DNA from: Pseudoalteromonas rhizosphaerae
GTDB lineage: Bacteria; Pseudomonadota; Gammaproteobacteria; Enterobacterales; Alteromonadaceae
DNA length: 64,000 nucleotides
Direction of reading: 5' to 3'
Assembly (NCBI RefSeq): GCF_902498845.1
Contig: NZ_CABVLM010000011.1
Location: forward strand, 124,001-188,000
Shown: positions 19,762 to 28,848 of the stretch, in pieces
Layout: each line of letters begins with the position of its first letter
How positions within the stretch are numbered: the first letter of the stretch is position 1
Translations under genes and position numbers: made by a program
The notes under the pieces: generated by a model
Database searches by the model: none
What the model was told of the DNA's origin: nothing
The model's input: the letters and a program-made list of their open reading frames with translations, nothing else

Positions 19762-20772
19762 ATGGACAACAACTTGGTACTTAGCCCTTTGCAAATAAGT
19801 ATTTTGGTATACCAGCACTTATTGATCACCAGTGTCACCTTGCCAATTGAAATGCTCAGAGCCGGTGAGGCGTACGCCAAAGGGCATATAAACAGCGGAA
19901 CTTTTCGGCCATTAACGATTAATTTAATCGCTGAGGACAGCGAACCTATCAAAAATCGCAGCGGCTTAGCAATATTACCGGATCACACTTACGGCACAGC
20001 ACCTTACAGTGACTTGATTATTGTGCCCGGTATTTGGCGCAATCCTCGCCCTGTTGTCAGAGCAAACTCTGGGTTAGTTCAGTGGCTTGCCAGCAGCTGG
20101 CAAACGGGTAGCTCAATCATTGGCGTGGGTACTGGCAATTGCTTAGTCGCTGAAGCTAAGTTATTAAATGGTCACCCCGCTACCACTCATTGGCATTATG
20201 CAGAACAATTTAAACGCGACTACCCACAAGTGCTGCTCAAGCCTGATTTTTTTATCACTCAATCTGAGCGCTTATACAGTGTGGCAAGTCTAAATGCCTT
20301 AGCAGATGTGATCGTGCATATTATTAGCCAATACTACGGACAGGCCGCCGCTCAGCATGTTGAGCGCAACTTTTCTCACGAAATTAGGAAACCTTACGAA
20401 GACCAGCGCTACCTTGAAGGCGCCGTTGATCGGCATCCAGATGAACTCATCGCGCAAATTCAATTTTGGTTAAAAAACAACTTAACCACAGAACAAAGTT
20501 TAACAGAGGTCGCTCAACTATTTAGTTTGAGTTACCGCTCTTTTACCCGCCGTTTTCGCATTGCGACCAACCAAAGCCCCATTGAATATTGGCAGCAATT
20601 ACGCGTACAAACAGCCAAAGAGCTACTTGCATCATCTAACTTATCAATTCAGGAGGTTGCTTTAGAGGTGGGTTACAATGATCAAGGTCATTTAACCCGC
20701 GTGTTTAAGAAAGTGCTCTCGCAAACGCCTAGCGAGTATCGAAAAGTGGTTAGAAGAAAGTTATTTGGTTAA
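19762..20772 (+). CDS. GlxA-family transcriptional regulator (DJ-1/PfpI-like domain plus AraC DNA-binding domain)
   Basis: The N-terminal 190 residues form a DJ-1/PfpI-like domain (LPIEMLRAGEAYAKG, DLIIVPGIWRNPRP, IIGVGTGNCLVAEA), and the C-terminal 100 residues carry two AraC helix-turn-helix motifs (LTEVAQLFSLSYRSFTRRF and IQEVALEVGYNDQGHLTRVFKK). The cysteine in GTGNCLV sits at the nucleophile-elbow position, but these regulators are not known to be enzymes. It is divergent from fabY across 126 bases, so fabY is one possible target. A decayed fragment of a related gene lies about 1 kb downstream (21826-21930). Confidence 0.85.
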   Translation: MDNNLVLSPLQISILVYQHLLITSVTLPIEMLRAGEAYAKGHINSGTFRPLTINLIAEDSEPIKNRSGLAILPDHTYGTAPYSDLIIVPGIWRNPRPVVRANSGLVQWLASSWQTGSSIIGVGTGNCLVAEAKLLNGHPATTHWHYAEQFKRDYPQVLLKPDFFITQSERLYSVASLNALADVIVHIISQYYGQAAAQHVERNFSHEIRKPYEDQRYLEGAVDRHPDELIAQIQFWLKNNLTTEQSLTEVAQLFSLSYRSFTRRFRIATNQSPIEYWQQLRVQTAKELLASSNLSIQEVALEVGYNDQGHLTRVFKKVLSQTPSEYRKVVRRKLFG

Positions 20773-20865
20773 TAAGTTGCGGGGTGTTATTTTTAAACAG
20801 TTAAACCTTTTAGATAGCAAAATATACAGTGCGGGTTAAACATGAATATCGACGTTTAACGCGCA

Positions 20866-21684
20866 TCATTTACCATCGCTGTCGATTTGAGTACGCCTTT
20901 CAAATACTAACTTTAATGCTGCGTCCATTTCTTTAATAAAGTCATCCTTAAATGGAAATTTTTCTGATGGCGCTTTCAAATAACCAATGTGAGCAGTTCG
21001 CTTGAAAATAATTCTGTCTTGCTGAAGTTGACTCAAATCAACAAATGGATGGCTTTGCTTAAGTGCTTTAATACCTGATAAGATGGCCCACTTGTCATTG
21101 ATATAACAGTCGATTCTATTTTTAGCCAGCTTCAAAATATTTGATAATGTATCTTTGTTTTCCCATATTTTTATTTTGTTTTGCTCCAGGGCAGTGTTCA
21201 ATGCTTGATCGAATAAGAGATACCCTGCATTGATACCAACATTAATCGGCTTTAATGGATATTCTGTGTTTTCAATCTTGAGTAAGCTTGAGTTTGGATT
21301 ACAAAAAGCTTGTATTACTTCTTCATGCAGCGGCTCTGAGTAAGGCCAAATAAAACTGCGCCCTTGCACATTTTTATAAGGAGGTAGTAAGGCAAAGTCC
21401 TCTCCTCGTCTAAGTGCGTCAACACCACGCTTCCAAGGTACTGGTTGCAACTCTATAATATATTTTTCACTGACCAAATCGGCAGCTTGACGAACTACAT
21501 CAACATATAAGCCCACTAACTCACCGTCTTTAAGGTAAGAATATGGGGGATAACTATCATCGACTAATATCACAACACGATAGCTTGGTTTGGCCACTAC
21601 CGGTATTGTAAAAAAGAAAGCAAACAGCAGTAATGCAATTCTTTTCGGCCCATTCCACTGTATTATTTGCCAACTCGATTCCAT
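20866..21684 (-). CDS. Periplasmic substrate-binding-like protein (SBP_bac_3 family)
   Basis: After a signal peptide (KRIALLLFAFFFTIPVVA, cleavage near residue 31-32) the mature part has the fold pattern of family 3 solute-binding proteins: VVILVDDSYPPYSYLKDGELVGLYVDVVR followed by PWKRGVDALRRGEDFALLPP. No ABC permease lies nearby, so it is probably one of the orphan amino-acid-binding-like proteins common in Alteromonadales, whose ligands are unknown. I chose ATG 21684 (AGG ribosome site) over 21762 because it places the signal peptide at the N-terminus; length 272. Confidence 0.75.
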   Translation of the reverse strand: MESSWQIIQWNGPKRIALLLFAFFFTIPVVAKPSYRVVILVDDSYPPYSYLKDGELVGLYVDVVRQAADLVSEKYIIELQPVPWKRGVDALRRGEDFALLPPYKNVQGRSFIWPYSEPLHEEVIQAFCNPNSSLLKIENTEYPLKPINVGINAGYLLFDQALNTALEQNKIKIWENKDTLSNILKLAKNRIDCYINDKWAILSGIKALKQSHPFVDLSQLQQDRIIFKRTAHIGYLKAPSEKFPFKDDFIKEMDAALKLVFERRTQIDSDGK

Positions 21685-21825
21685 TAAACAACACCTAAAT
21701 AAATAATCACTGGTTATTAGCGTAGTCAGATTAATATTTTTTACAAATCTTAACTTCCCCAATTAGTATACCTACTCAAACGCTAAAATAACAAAAGCAT
21801 AGGCTTACTCTTATTATTACGATAA

Positions 21826-21930
21826 GCGTACGACAAGGACCATCTAGATGCCGGACTTGCTAGGCCACTAACAACCGATTTAATCGCGCTGGACTGTAAA
21901 TCTTTAAACGAGCTAGTCCCTCGATCATAG
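21826..21930 (+). pseudogene. Decayed fragment of a GlxA-like regulator gene
   Basis: This stretch has no start codon and is bounded by stops (TAA at 21823, TAG at 21928), but its translation from 21826 aligns without gaps to residues 37-60 of the intact GlxA-type regulator at 19762: AYDKDHLDAGLARPLT then TDLIALD against AYAKGHINSGTFRPLT then INLIAED. By my count 13 of 24 residues and about 48 of 72 bases match. The rest of the gene is gone. The divergence suggests an old paralogue rather than a recent duplication. The other bases between 21685 and 22041 hold the upstream regions of the flanking genes and nothing else I recognise. Confidence 0.6.
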
Positions 21931-22041
21931 ATAGAGAAAACCGAACTAAGCAGCAAATAAAATCAAACGCTAATTAGACGTTTATATCTATATAAATTAT
22001 AGTAATAGCATTAAAAGTGCTAAAAATTACATGGAGGCGCC

Positions 22042-23274
22042 ATGACGGCAAATTTTAGCGATGTGCTTTTGGATCAAAAAGATAATTCAACAATCGATGC
22101 TAAATTGACAAATTTGCTGGGATTGGTGCGCAAACATTTAAATATGGATGTTGCTTTTATTTCAGAGTTTATTAACGATGAGCGCGTTTTCAAAGTTGTC
22201 GATAATCCATCAGCAAATAAAACGGTTAAAGTGGGCAATTCCAATCCTATTAATGAAACATATTGCCATAAAATCAGTGAGAAACAGCTTAGCCCTATTA
22301 TTACCAATTCAAAAACAAATCCAATTACTCAAATAATGCCAGTAACCGACAAGTTAAACATAGGCGCTTATATTGGTGTGCCTATCAATCTTTCAAATGG
22401 TAAATTATATGGTACATTTTGTTGTTACAAATCGCATCATGATGAAAGCTTAAACGAGCGGGACTTGTCTTTTTTAAAGATGATCTCTGAAATTGCAACT
22501 GGATTAATTGAAAAAAACCTGCATAACACTGCATTGCATAGGCAAACCAAATTAGCAATTGAGGAGGTTATTGCAAGCAACAATATAAGTATTTATTTTC
22601 AGCCTATTTTTAATCTATTTAGTAATAAAATTGCGGGCTTTGAATCACTGTCACGCTTTTTTACCAAACCTTATAAAACACCTGATCTCTGGTTTAAAGA
22701 GGCAACAGATGTGGGCCTAGGTGAATCTCTGGAAATGCTGGCAATAAAAAACAGCCTCGCCTATATTGCGCAATTTAATGATACCACTTATATCGCCATT
22801 AATTGTTCACCATCCCATATACTCTCGGGTGCACTTGAATATACTCTGCAAGGAGCCGATTGTTCAAGGTTGGTATTAGAAATAACTGAACATTCACCAA
22901 TATCAGACTATACAGTAATGCGAGCTGCATTAGCGCCACTGCGAAAAAAAGGGCTACGTTTGGCTATTGATGATGTAGGTGCTGGCTTTTCGTCGTTTCA
23001 ACATATTTTAGAACTAGAAGCCGACATTATTAAATTAGATATCAGCCTTACGCAAAATATAAATAAAGACAATCGGAAGTTTTTACTGGCCAAGGCACTG
23101 TGTGGCTTTGCTAAAGCAATAGACTGTACGATTGTTGCCGAAGGCATTGAAACGCAAGCAGAGCTTAACGCATTAAGAAAATTAAATGTTGATAATGTGC
23201 AAGGTTACTTTATTGGCCGCCCTGCTCCTATTGAAGATGCATTGAGCTATCAAAGCATGACTTTATCAACATAA
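22042..23274 (+). CDS. GAF-EAL cyclic-di-GMP phosphodiesterase
   Basis: An N-terminal GAF sensor domain (about residues 20-155, with the ETYCHKI motif) is joined to an EAL domain (about 170-400). The catalytic set of active EAL enzymes is intact by my count: E201 in the ESL variant of the EAL motif, N254, E280, D310-D311, K331, E367 and Q387. There is no GGDEF domain, so the protein should only degrade c-di-GMP to pGpG, under control of whatever the GAF domain binds. It is soluble, with no membrane helix. The start at 22042 has a GGAGG ribosome site. Confidence 0.88.
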   Translation: MTANFSDVLLDQKDNSTIDAKLTNLLGLVRKHLNMDVAFISEFINDERVFKVVDNPSANKTVKVGNSNPINETYCHKISEKQLSPIITNSKTNPITQIMPVTDKLNIGAYIGVPINLSNGKLYGTFCCYKSHHDESLNERDLSFLKMISEIATGLIEKNLHNTALHRQTKLAIEEVIASNNISIYFQPIFNLFSNKIAGFESLSRFFTKPYKTPDLWFKEATDVGLGESLEMLAIKNSLAYIAQFNDTTYIAINCSPSHILSGALEYTLQGADCSRLVLEITEHSPISDYTVMRAALAPLRKKGLRLAIDDVGAGFSSFQHILELEADIIKLDISLTQNINKDNRKFLLAKALCGFAKAIDCTIVAEGIETQAELNALRKLNVDNVQGYFIGRPAPIEDALSYQSMTLST

Positions 23275-23294
23275 AAATGCCACTCTTAGTGGCG
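23274..23294 (-). terminator. Rho-independent terminator overlapping the mgtC stop codon
   Basis: On the minus strand GCCACT-AAG-AGTGGC is followed by ATTTTT. The TAA stop of the MgtC/SapB gene (23286-23288) lies in the loop, an unusually tight arrangement. It closes the three-gene operon starting at 26313. Confidence 0.7.
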
Positions 23295-23798
23295 TTCTGA
23301 CTCGTTAATTTCTTTTCGATAGTATCGTTTGTGATAACTTTTAACTTTAGCGTGTACACCTTTACTTAAGCTTTTAAACTTAGCTTCAAGGACATCTACA
23401 CCATATAAAATACCCACCACTAAAATGGATAGTTTAATAGCTGCCAATAAATTATCGGTTGCAATCACTACACCAATAGATGCCAAAACCCAGATAGTTG
23501 CCGCCGATGTTACCCCAACCACAGCACCATCTTTAGCGAGCATCACTCCAGCACCTAAAAAGCCGATGCCAGTAATAATTTGACCAACCACGCGCGAGTG
23601 GTCAATCACATCACCATGGAGCATAAACGCCGTGGCTAAGAACAAATAAGTACCTAATATAATCAGTACTGAGGTTCTTATTCCTACTGGTTTGCCTCGT
23701 AACTGGCGTTCCATACCAATCAAAGCGCCACAAAATGCAGCACTGCCTATTGCCGACCACGAATAGGGGGCGATATCTACTAATTCAAAAAAAGTCAC
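23286..23798 (-). CDS. MgtC/SapB family membrane protein
   Basis: A 170-residue protein with four to five membrane segments and the family signature: GALIGMERQLRGKPVGIRTSVLI near residue 25-47, GIGFLGAGVM and the GVTSAATIWVLASIGV segment. It lacks the C-terminal ACT-like domain of MgtC itself and ends in a basic tail, like the shorter SapB-type members. MgtC relatives modulate F-type ATPase, phosphate or magnesium physiology; the role of the short form is unknown. It starts 14 bases after the GNAT/C39 gene and should be co-transcribed with it and the RimK-like gene. Confidence 0.85.
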   Translation of the reverse strand: MTFFELVDIAPYSWSAIGSAAFCGALIGMERQLRGKPVGIRTSVLIILGTYLFLATAFMLHGDVIDHSRVVGQIITGIGFLGAGVMLAKDGAVVGVTSAATIWVLASIGVVIATDNLLAAIKLSILVVGILYGVDVLEAKFKSLSKGVHAKVKSYHKRYYRKEINESERH

Positions 23799-23812
23799 TC
23801 AAAATCCTAAAA

Positions 23813-24919
23813 TTACTGCATGTGTATAGCCAGTGCCGTACTCAAACGAGAACTACCGAAACTGGCCATTTTTAAAAAGTCACTCTTAGCGATTGGTACG
23901 TGTTGACAATCAATCGCCAGCTGTTTATCGCTTTCACAAAAAGGGTCATGAACATATAGACAATGCTCATCTAAATGCGTTACACACACCCAATGCGGTG
24001 ACTTTTTACCATCAAAGCGATACGTACTGATCAATAGCACCACGGCCATTTTGGCTGCTAACCAGCGCTCTATGTGCTCAAGGGTTAAGTCTTGATACTT
24101 CACATCTAGTTTGTGATTAATTGCCTCAACCACAAATTGATTATGAACCGTGTGTAAAATTGCTTTCTTCTTATCACTTCTTACGCCATCAACAAACAAT
24201 GTATCACGTGTATTAATAATCACATCGGCTGTAAAACCGCGTTTATTGGCAGCTAAAGCAAGTCCTAATGGATGACAACCACCATGACCAGAGGTCATAA
24301 AAATAGTGGTTGCTTCACGCCAAATATCAAGCTCATTCACTTGTGAAATAATCGCTTTTTTTATTGATGACATTGCCATTAATAATGCCGCTGGCCCGCA
24401 AGTAAATTCGGTTGTTTGCTGATACCAAGGCGTTACACGCGAAAACTCAAGCTCATTAGTTTTACGAATGTTTTTTTGCATCCGCAAGGCATCGCTATGA
24501 TCATCATAATAGTCACTGTATTGCCCAAATACCCGATAGCCAAGCTTTTCATAAAGTGCGATTGCAGCTTTATTATTTACCGCCACTTCAAGACGCATAA
24601 ATAACCGCCCGCGTTCAGCCGTTGCTCTTTCTAGTGCTTTCAAAAGCTGCTGAGCAATGCCTTTGCCTTGTGCATTTGGTGCAACTGCTAGCGAATATAA
24701 ACGTGCTAAACGAGTGCCTTTATGACACCACACTAAGCCATAGCCGAGTATCTGTTGATCTAACTCTGCAACCATTAAAATACCATGTTTGGCTGCAATC
24801 CAGCGCTTCAAGCTACGCGCACTCAATCTATCTTGATTAAAACTTTGCTGCTCTATCTCAAGTAACGCTTTTAAATCGCTGTCTGTGGCAGCGCGAACTG
24901 CCACACTATGCTCGGTCAT
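23813..24919 (-). CDS. GNAT acetyltransferase fused to a C39-like cysteine peptidase domain
   Basis: Residues 1-150 are a RimI-like GNAT domain with the acetyl-CoA loop QGKGIA at 84-89. Residues 160-368 are a papain-like C39-type domain (DUF3335) with a probable triad C174 (EFTCGPAALL), H309 (SPHW) and D325 (YVHDP). The gene overlaps the RimK-like gene by one base (TAATG), which implies coupled translation. Comparative genomics has placed GNAT, C39-like and RimK-type ATP-grasp proteins of this kind together in predicted peptide-ligase or peptide-modification operons; no substrate is known to me. The acyl acceptor and peptide target are therefore open. Confidence 0.82.
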   Translation of the reverse strand: MTEHSVAVRAATDSDLKALLEIEQQSFNQDRLSARSLKRWIAAKHGILMVAELDQQILGYGLVWCHKGTRLARLYSLAVAPNAQGKGIAQQLLKALERATAERGRLFMRLEVAVNNKAAIALYEKLGYRVFGQYSDYYDDHSDALRMQKNIRKTNELEFSRVTPWYQQTTEFTCGPAALLMAMSSIKKAIISQVNELDIWREATTIFMTSGHGGCHPLGLALAANKRGFTADVIINTRDTLFVDGVRSDKKKAILHTVHNQFVVEAINHKLDVKYQDLTLEHIERWLAAKMAVVLLISTYRFDGKKSPHWVCVTHLDEHCLYVHDPFCESDKQLAIDCQHVPIAKSDFLKMASFGSSRLSTALAIHMQ

Positions 24920-26313
24920 TAACTCCGGCCTCGTGCTTCGAGGCGTTGTTTAAATTCTTCCATAATGATCATATAAAGTTCATCACCTAAGTAACCATCT
25001 TCTACTTTATGGTCAATACTTGGGTTATCGTTTACTTCAAGCACATATGCACGGCCTTGGTGTTCTTTAACATCCACACCATAGAGTCCTTTACCGACAG
25101 TTTTACATGCTTTTAATGCCGCATCTAAAACTGCTTTTGGCAACTCAAAAGTAGGCAGTGTTTCAAAACCACCAGAGAAAAACCGTTTTGCATCATGATT
25201 ATAAATTTGCCAATGATTGCGAGCCATTAAATAACGACATGCATAGATAGCACGACCATTTAGTACCCCTACTCGCCAATCGTATTCTGTGTACATATAT
25301 TCTTGGGCTAGAACTAAAGCGCTAAATTCAAATAGCTCAGCCAATTTTGCTGCCAGCTCATTGCGATCAGTTACTTTGTAGACACCTTTTGAAAACGACC
25401 CTTCCGGCATTTTAAGCACTAATGGATAAGTAAATGCCTCTTCAAGCTGACTGATGGTTTCATCACTTTGATCAGCTACTACTACGGTTTTTAAGCTCGG
25501 TACTTTTTGATAATTAAACGCATCATGCAAATACACTTTATTACAACAGCGTAAAATAGACTCAGCATCATCAATCACCACTAATCCTAGGCTCTGCGCC
25601 TTACTTGCCAGACGATAAGTTGGGTGGTCAATTGCAGTTGTTTGGCGAATAAATAGCGCATCAAACTGAGCGATATTATCTATTTCGTCAAAGCTTAGCG
25701 CTTGAGCATAGATACCATGTTTAGCTGCCGCTTTAATAAAACGGGCTATAGCATCTTTATCGCTTGGTGGTACTTTTTCATTGTGATCAACTAAAATAGC
25801 CATATCCCAGCGGTAACGTTTTTGCGTACTGCTTATACGCCACTGTGTTTGCGTAAACTCAGTTAATTTAGCAACAAAGTCTTGATGCTGCTGAGCATTA
25901 AGCGACGCCAATGAACCTTGCTGTAACAGCCCAGCTTCATCTACAAATAAAATAGGCGCTGGATATTGTTTAAATACCATTTTTGCCGCTTTGTTTTGTA
26001 ATTCATTTACTGCGTGCCCAAAATATAAGGCATCATCAAGATGACCAACATTAAGCATTAAAGTTTGGCCACTACGTAGCGCATTAATCGTTTTTACACT
26101 TGGTAATACCTGATGTTTACGTGCCTCAGCAAGTAATGAGCAATAATAGCCTTTACTCAAGTATTGGCTTGAGTCGCATAGATTAATAATGCGCGTTTTT
26201 GGCTCATTATGCTTTGGGTAATCTCGTAAGTAAGTGTTGAAGGTAATTACGTTTTCGAATGAATGAGCAAGTGCCTGCTCGTTGTTATCAACCACAATCA
26301 AGGTTTTAAACAC
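24919..26313 (-). CDS. RimK-like ATP-grasp ligase with RLAN N-terminal domain
   Basis: The 464-residue protein has an N-terminal alpha/beta region (about residues 1-170, RLAN type) and a C-terminal ATP-grasp domain (about 220-460). ATP-grasp elements are visible: PLVLKMPEGSFSKGVYKV for nucleotide binding, LVLAQEYMYTEYDWRVGV, and VLEVNDNPSIDH for magnesium. RimK relatives add amino acids to peptides or proteins; RimK itself (about 300 residues) adds glutamates to ribosomal protein S6. The extra N-terminal domain and the coupled GNAT/C39 partner set this family apart, and it is probably not a ribosomal modification enzyme. It is the first gene of the operon. Confidence 0.85.
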   Translation of the reverse strand: MFKTLIVVDNNEQALAHSFENVITFNTYLRDYPKHNEPKTRIINLCDSSQYLSKGYYCSLLAEARKHQVLPSVKTINALRSGQTLMLNVGHLDDALYFGHAVNELQNKAAKMVFKQYPAPILFVDEAGLLQQGSLASLNAQQHQDFVAKLTEFTQTQWRISSTQKRYRWDMAILVDHNEKVPPSDKDAIARFIKAAAKHGIYAQALSFDEIDNIAQFDALFIRQTTAIDHPTYRLASKAQSLGLVVIDDAESILRCCNKVYLHDAFNYQKVPSLKTVVVADQSDETISQLEEAFTYPLVLKMPEGSFSKGVYKVTDRNELAAKLAELFEFSALVLAQEYMYTEYDWRVGVLNGRAIYACRYLMARNHWQIYNHDAKRFFSGGFETLPTFELPKAVLDAALKACKTVGKGLYGVDVKEHQGRAYVLEVNDNPSIDHKVEDGYLGDELYMIIMEEFKQRLEARGRS

Positions 26314-26570
26314 GACTTTTCCTAAAATAAGTCAAAATACAAATATAAGAGTGAATGTAAATAGAAACACCCATACTGCTAAGTCATTGTTGTGCTACTG
26401 GTGTACTTAACAGGATGGGTGCTTTAGATTCAGCTACTGCTTAATCTACAGGTGATTTATAAAGGGTTTTTCGCTACCTTACCAACGAGTAATTTTTAGC
26501 GTTAAGATAAGTAAATTTAATCAACCACAGTAAGGTCTAATAAAGCTGGTTAAAGCGCCTTTCAGCACCA

Positions 26571-27047
26571 CTAACTTATTGAAACAATTTCTAATAACGT
26601 GGATTTATTTGCTATTGTAAAACTAAACTCATCACCTTGTTGCTTATCCATCAGTAATTGACCTAATGGCGACAGTGGTGTGAGAACATACACTGTGGTG
26701 TCTTTTATTTTAATGCTTAAACCACCAGAAAGTGGTCCTAAAAAATACCATTTTAGATTTTCGTCTTCATCGCAGATACAGACCAGCGAACCAATGGTAA
26801 CTTTACTTGATACAGCGATTTTAAATGCCTTTTCAAACTCGATAATACTCAAATGGCAGTCATTCACACGCTGTGCTTGCCCTTGTGCCAAATAGGCAGC
26901 TTCTAGGCCTAATGTATCGTATTTATTTTCAGCAATGTTTTCTTCATGAGTGGCGGTGTCATGGGCTGTCTTTGCAGCAGCCTGCGCGGTAGTAAGTTGC
27001 GCTTCTAAAGCAAAACGCAGGCATTCAATCACATGGGTTTTATTCAT
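26571..27047 (-). CDS. GreA/GreB-family transcription factor-like protein
   Basis: The 158-residue protein has a helical N-terminal half with the motif HEENIAENKYDTLGLEAAYLAQGQ and a C-terminal Gre domain (about 85-155, ending VLTPLSPLGQLLMDKQQGDEFSF), which in GreA and GreB docks on RNA polymerase. The N-terminal coiled coil is shorter and its conserved acidic tip differs from that of GreA, so it may bind RNA polymerase without stimulating cleavage. It stands alone; I see no partner gene. Confidence 0.75.
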   Translation of the reverse strand: MNKTHVIECLRFALEAQLTTAQAAAKTAHDTATHEENIAENKYDTLGLEAAYLAQGQAQRVNDCHLSIIEFEKAFKIAVSSKVTIGSLVCICDEDENLKWYFLGPLSGGLSIKIKDTTVYVLTPLSPLGQLLMDKQQGDEFSFTIANKSTLLEIVSIS

Positions 27048-27204
27048 ATCTAAGGAATTATTTTAAATCTATAATGACTGTATTTTAACGTGCTTTGGGC
27101 TGCGTGTAACTTAATTGCCTAAAAACAAGGTTATTCATAGGCATTGATTAGTAATAACATAAATCAAGCGCTGCTGTTAACAACGCTTGCTGAACTGTTT
27201 TTTA

Positions 27205-27876
27205 CTACTTAGCAATCCATGGCGTTACTTTTAGTAATGGCACTGACACAGCAAATGCTGTTTTATCGTCTTCCCACTGCTCAGTAACTCTGACATGACA
27301 AATTGCCCCTTGGCAATCAAAAGCAGGATCGGCAATAGTGACTGGATCTGCAAAAGTCAGCACTACACCTTGTTGTTCAGGCAATAAAAAGCTCATCAGT
27401 TTGCTAACAAAAAAACCCGACAGATCCGATAATAATTCATCAAACTCATTATTAAGCTGATACAACTGGTGTTTATTCAAATTACTATTATTAAACTCAC
27501 GCGCTTCAATTTGCAGTTTTAACTGGCAATCGTGATTTTCGTTCTGAGGCTCGATAACCACCACAGCTTTATTTGTATCAAGTTGTTTATCAAAAGGAAG
27601 TAAAAGCTGAGCCTGCTCAGTATAATTAAGTGGAAACTCCTCTCGCTCAGTAATAATGCGCCCGGTTTTAATTAAACATTCATCATTACTAGCAATGTCG
27701 GTGATATAAAAATTGACCTGAGCAAATTGAAAATCACCTTTATTGACGACTTTTAAACGATCATAAAAGCCATCATAGGAGACCACAAACTCTTTTGCTT
27801 GCACAGTAAATGTTGCTATTAGTACAGCGGCAGCTGCCATAATATGACTGATACTACGTACTGGGTTATTCATCAA
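27205..27876 (-). CDS. Periplasmic protein, DUF2987-like
   Basis: A signal peptide (IMAAAAVLIATFTVQAKE, cleavage after QA) precedes a beta-rich mature domain that opens with VVSYDGFYDRLKVVNKG, the pattern I associate with DUF2987 proteins of Shewanella and Pseudoalteromonas. Four cysteines in the mature part could form two disulfides. The start overlaps the end of the Bax-like gene by about 11 bases, so the two form an operon and may both act on the cell wall; the molecular role is unknown. ATG 27873 is an equally good start. Confidence 0.6.
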   Translation of the reverse strand: MMNNPVRSISHIMAAAAVLIATFTVQAKEFVVSYDGFYDRLKVVNKGDFQFAQVNFYITDIASNDECLIKTGRIITEREEFPLNYTEQAQLLLPFDKQLDTNKAVVVIEPQNENHDCQLKLQIEAREFNNSNLNKHQLYQLNNEFDELLSDLSGFFVSKLMSFLLPEQQGVVLTFADPVTIADPAFDCQGAICHVRVTEQWEDDKTAFAVSVPLLKVTPWIAK

Positions 27877-28672
27877 AGTAGGCTCTATTTTGGTTGATCA
27901 TTTGATTTAATTCTTCGATATACGCCTCACCACGCTCAGAGTATGAGGTTAATCCGTAGCTTAGTTTAGTCGCTGAAATTGGCTTTTCTTGTAAACGTAA
28001 ATCGGCGCGGATACTACGTAAATGTTTATAGGCAGCATGAGTATTAATATTCTTAAAATAAGAAGTCACGGCTGCGCGCACAGATTTAAATGCCGCCACC
28101 TCATGATCTGCACCGGTATTACGACGATTAGGCACCATACCGCAGCCCTTGCTATAACACCACTGACCAAAAAAGTTTAAACCTATTCGAGCAAATCGAG
28201 ACGTCCCCCATGCTGATTCGTTGGCCGCTTGCATCAGCGCTAACTCTTTAGGAATAATATCAACTCGGCTTAATGCCTTACGCAAAGACAAACTATCAAT
28301 CGTTTCTGGTAATTTATAGCTATTTAAAATCGTTTTAACTTGCTTGGTTTGCGTGCGACTTAATGGCTCATCGTATTGCATCATCATCAATGCAATCTCC
28401 AACGTTGCCCGCTGCTGCAGAATTTTTTTATTTTCAGCCTCAACATGCGGCCGAATAAAGTTAAAAAAAGCATGTTTTTTTTCTTTTACATCACTAAAAC
28501 CATCAAAGTCAGGAAGTTTAACATTATGTAATGGCTTTTCTTTCTTTTTGACTGGTGGCTTGATTGAGGTTGTTTCGTCCTCAATAACTGGATCCGATTT
28601 TTCTATAAATGGGTAACTCAATGCCCAAATAAAAAATAGGCTAACGATTAAACGAAAAAGATACTTAAGCAT
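27866..28672 (-). CDS. Bax-like glucosaminidase-domain protein, membrane anchored
   Basis: One N-terminal membrane helix (LFRLIVSLFFIWALSYPF) and a proline- and lysine-rich linker lead to a C-terminal glucosaminidase (GH73-like) domain: the catalytic glutamate is likely the one in QAANESAWGTSRFA, with the FGQWCYSKGCGMVP segment typical of the Bax family. Such enzymes cleave peptidoglycan glycan strands. ATG 28672 (MLKYLFRL) places the helix at the N-terminus; ATG 28696 would add eight residues. Operon with the DUF2987-like gene. Confidence 0.78.
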   Translation of the reverse strand: MLKYLFRLIVSLFFIWALSYPFIEKSDPVIEDETTSIKPPVKKKEKPLHNVKLPDFDGFSDVKEKKHAFFNFIRPHVEAENKKILQQRATLEIALMMMQYDEPLSRTQTKQVKTILNSYKLPETIDSLSLRKALSRVDIIPKELALMQAANESAWGTSRFARIGLNFFGQWCYSKGCGMVPNRRNTGADHEVAAFKSVRAAVTSYFKNINTHAAYKHLRSIRADLRLQEKPISATKLSYGLTSYSERGEAYIEELNQMINQNRAYFDE

Positions 28673-28848
28673 GTATTCTCTCAAAGAAACTAACATTTAT
28701 GCATGGTATATCCACACGCATCTGACCATTCATTATACCTAAGCCCTTCAATAAAGGCGAATATACCCATTGGAAGGATTTATAATCTAAAAAAATCAGC
28801 TACAATTAAGCGCATAGAAACGCTAAAAAAGTTACCGGATACTCATTA

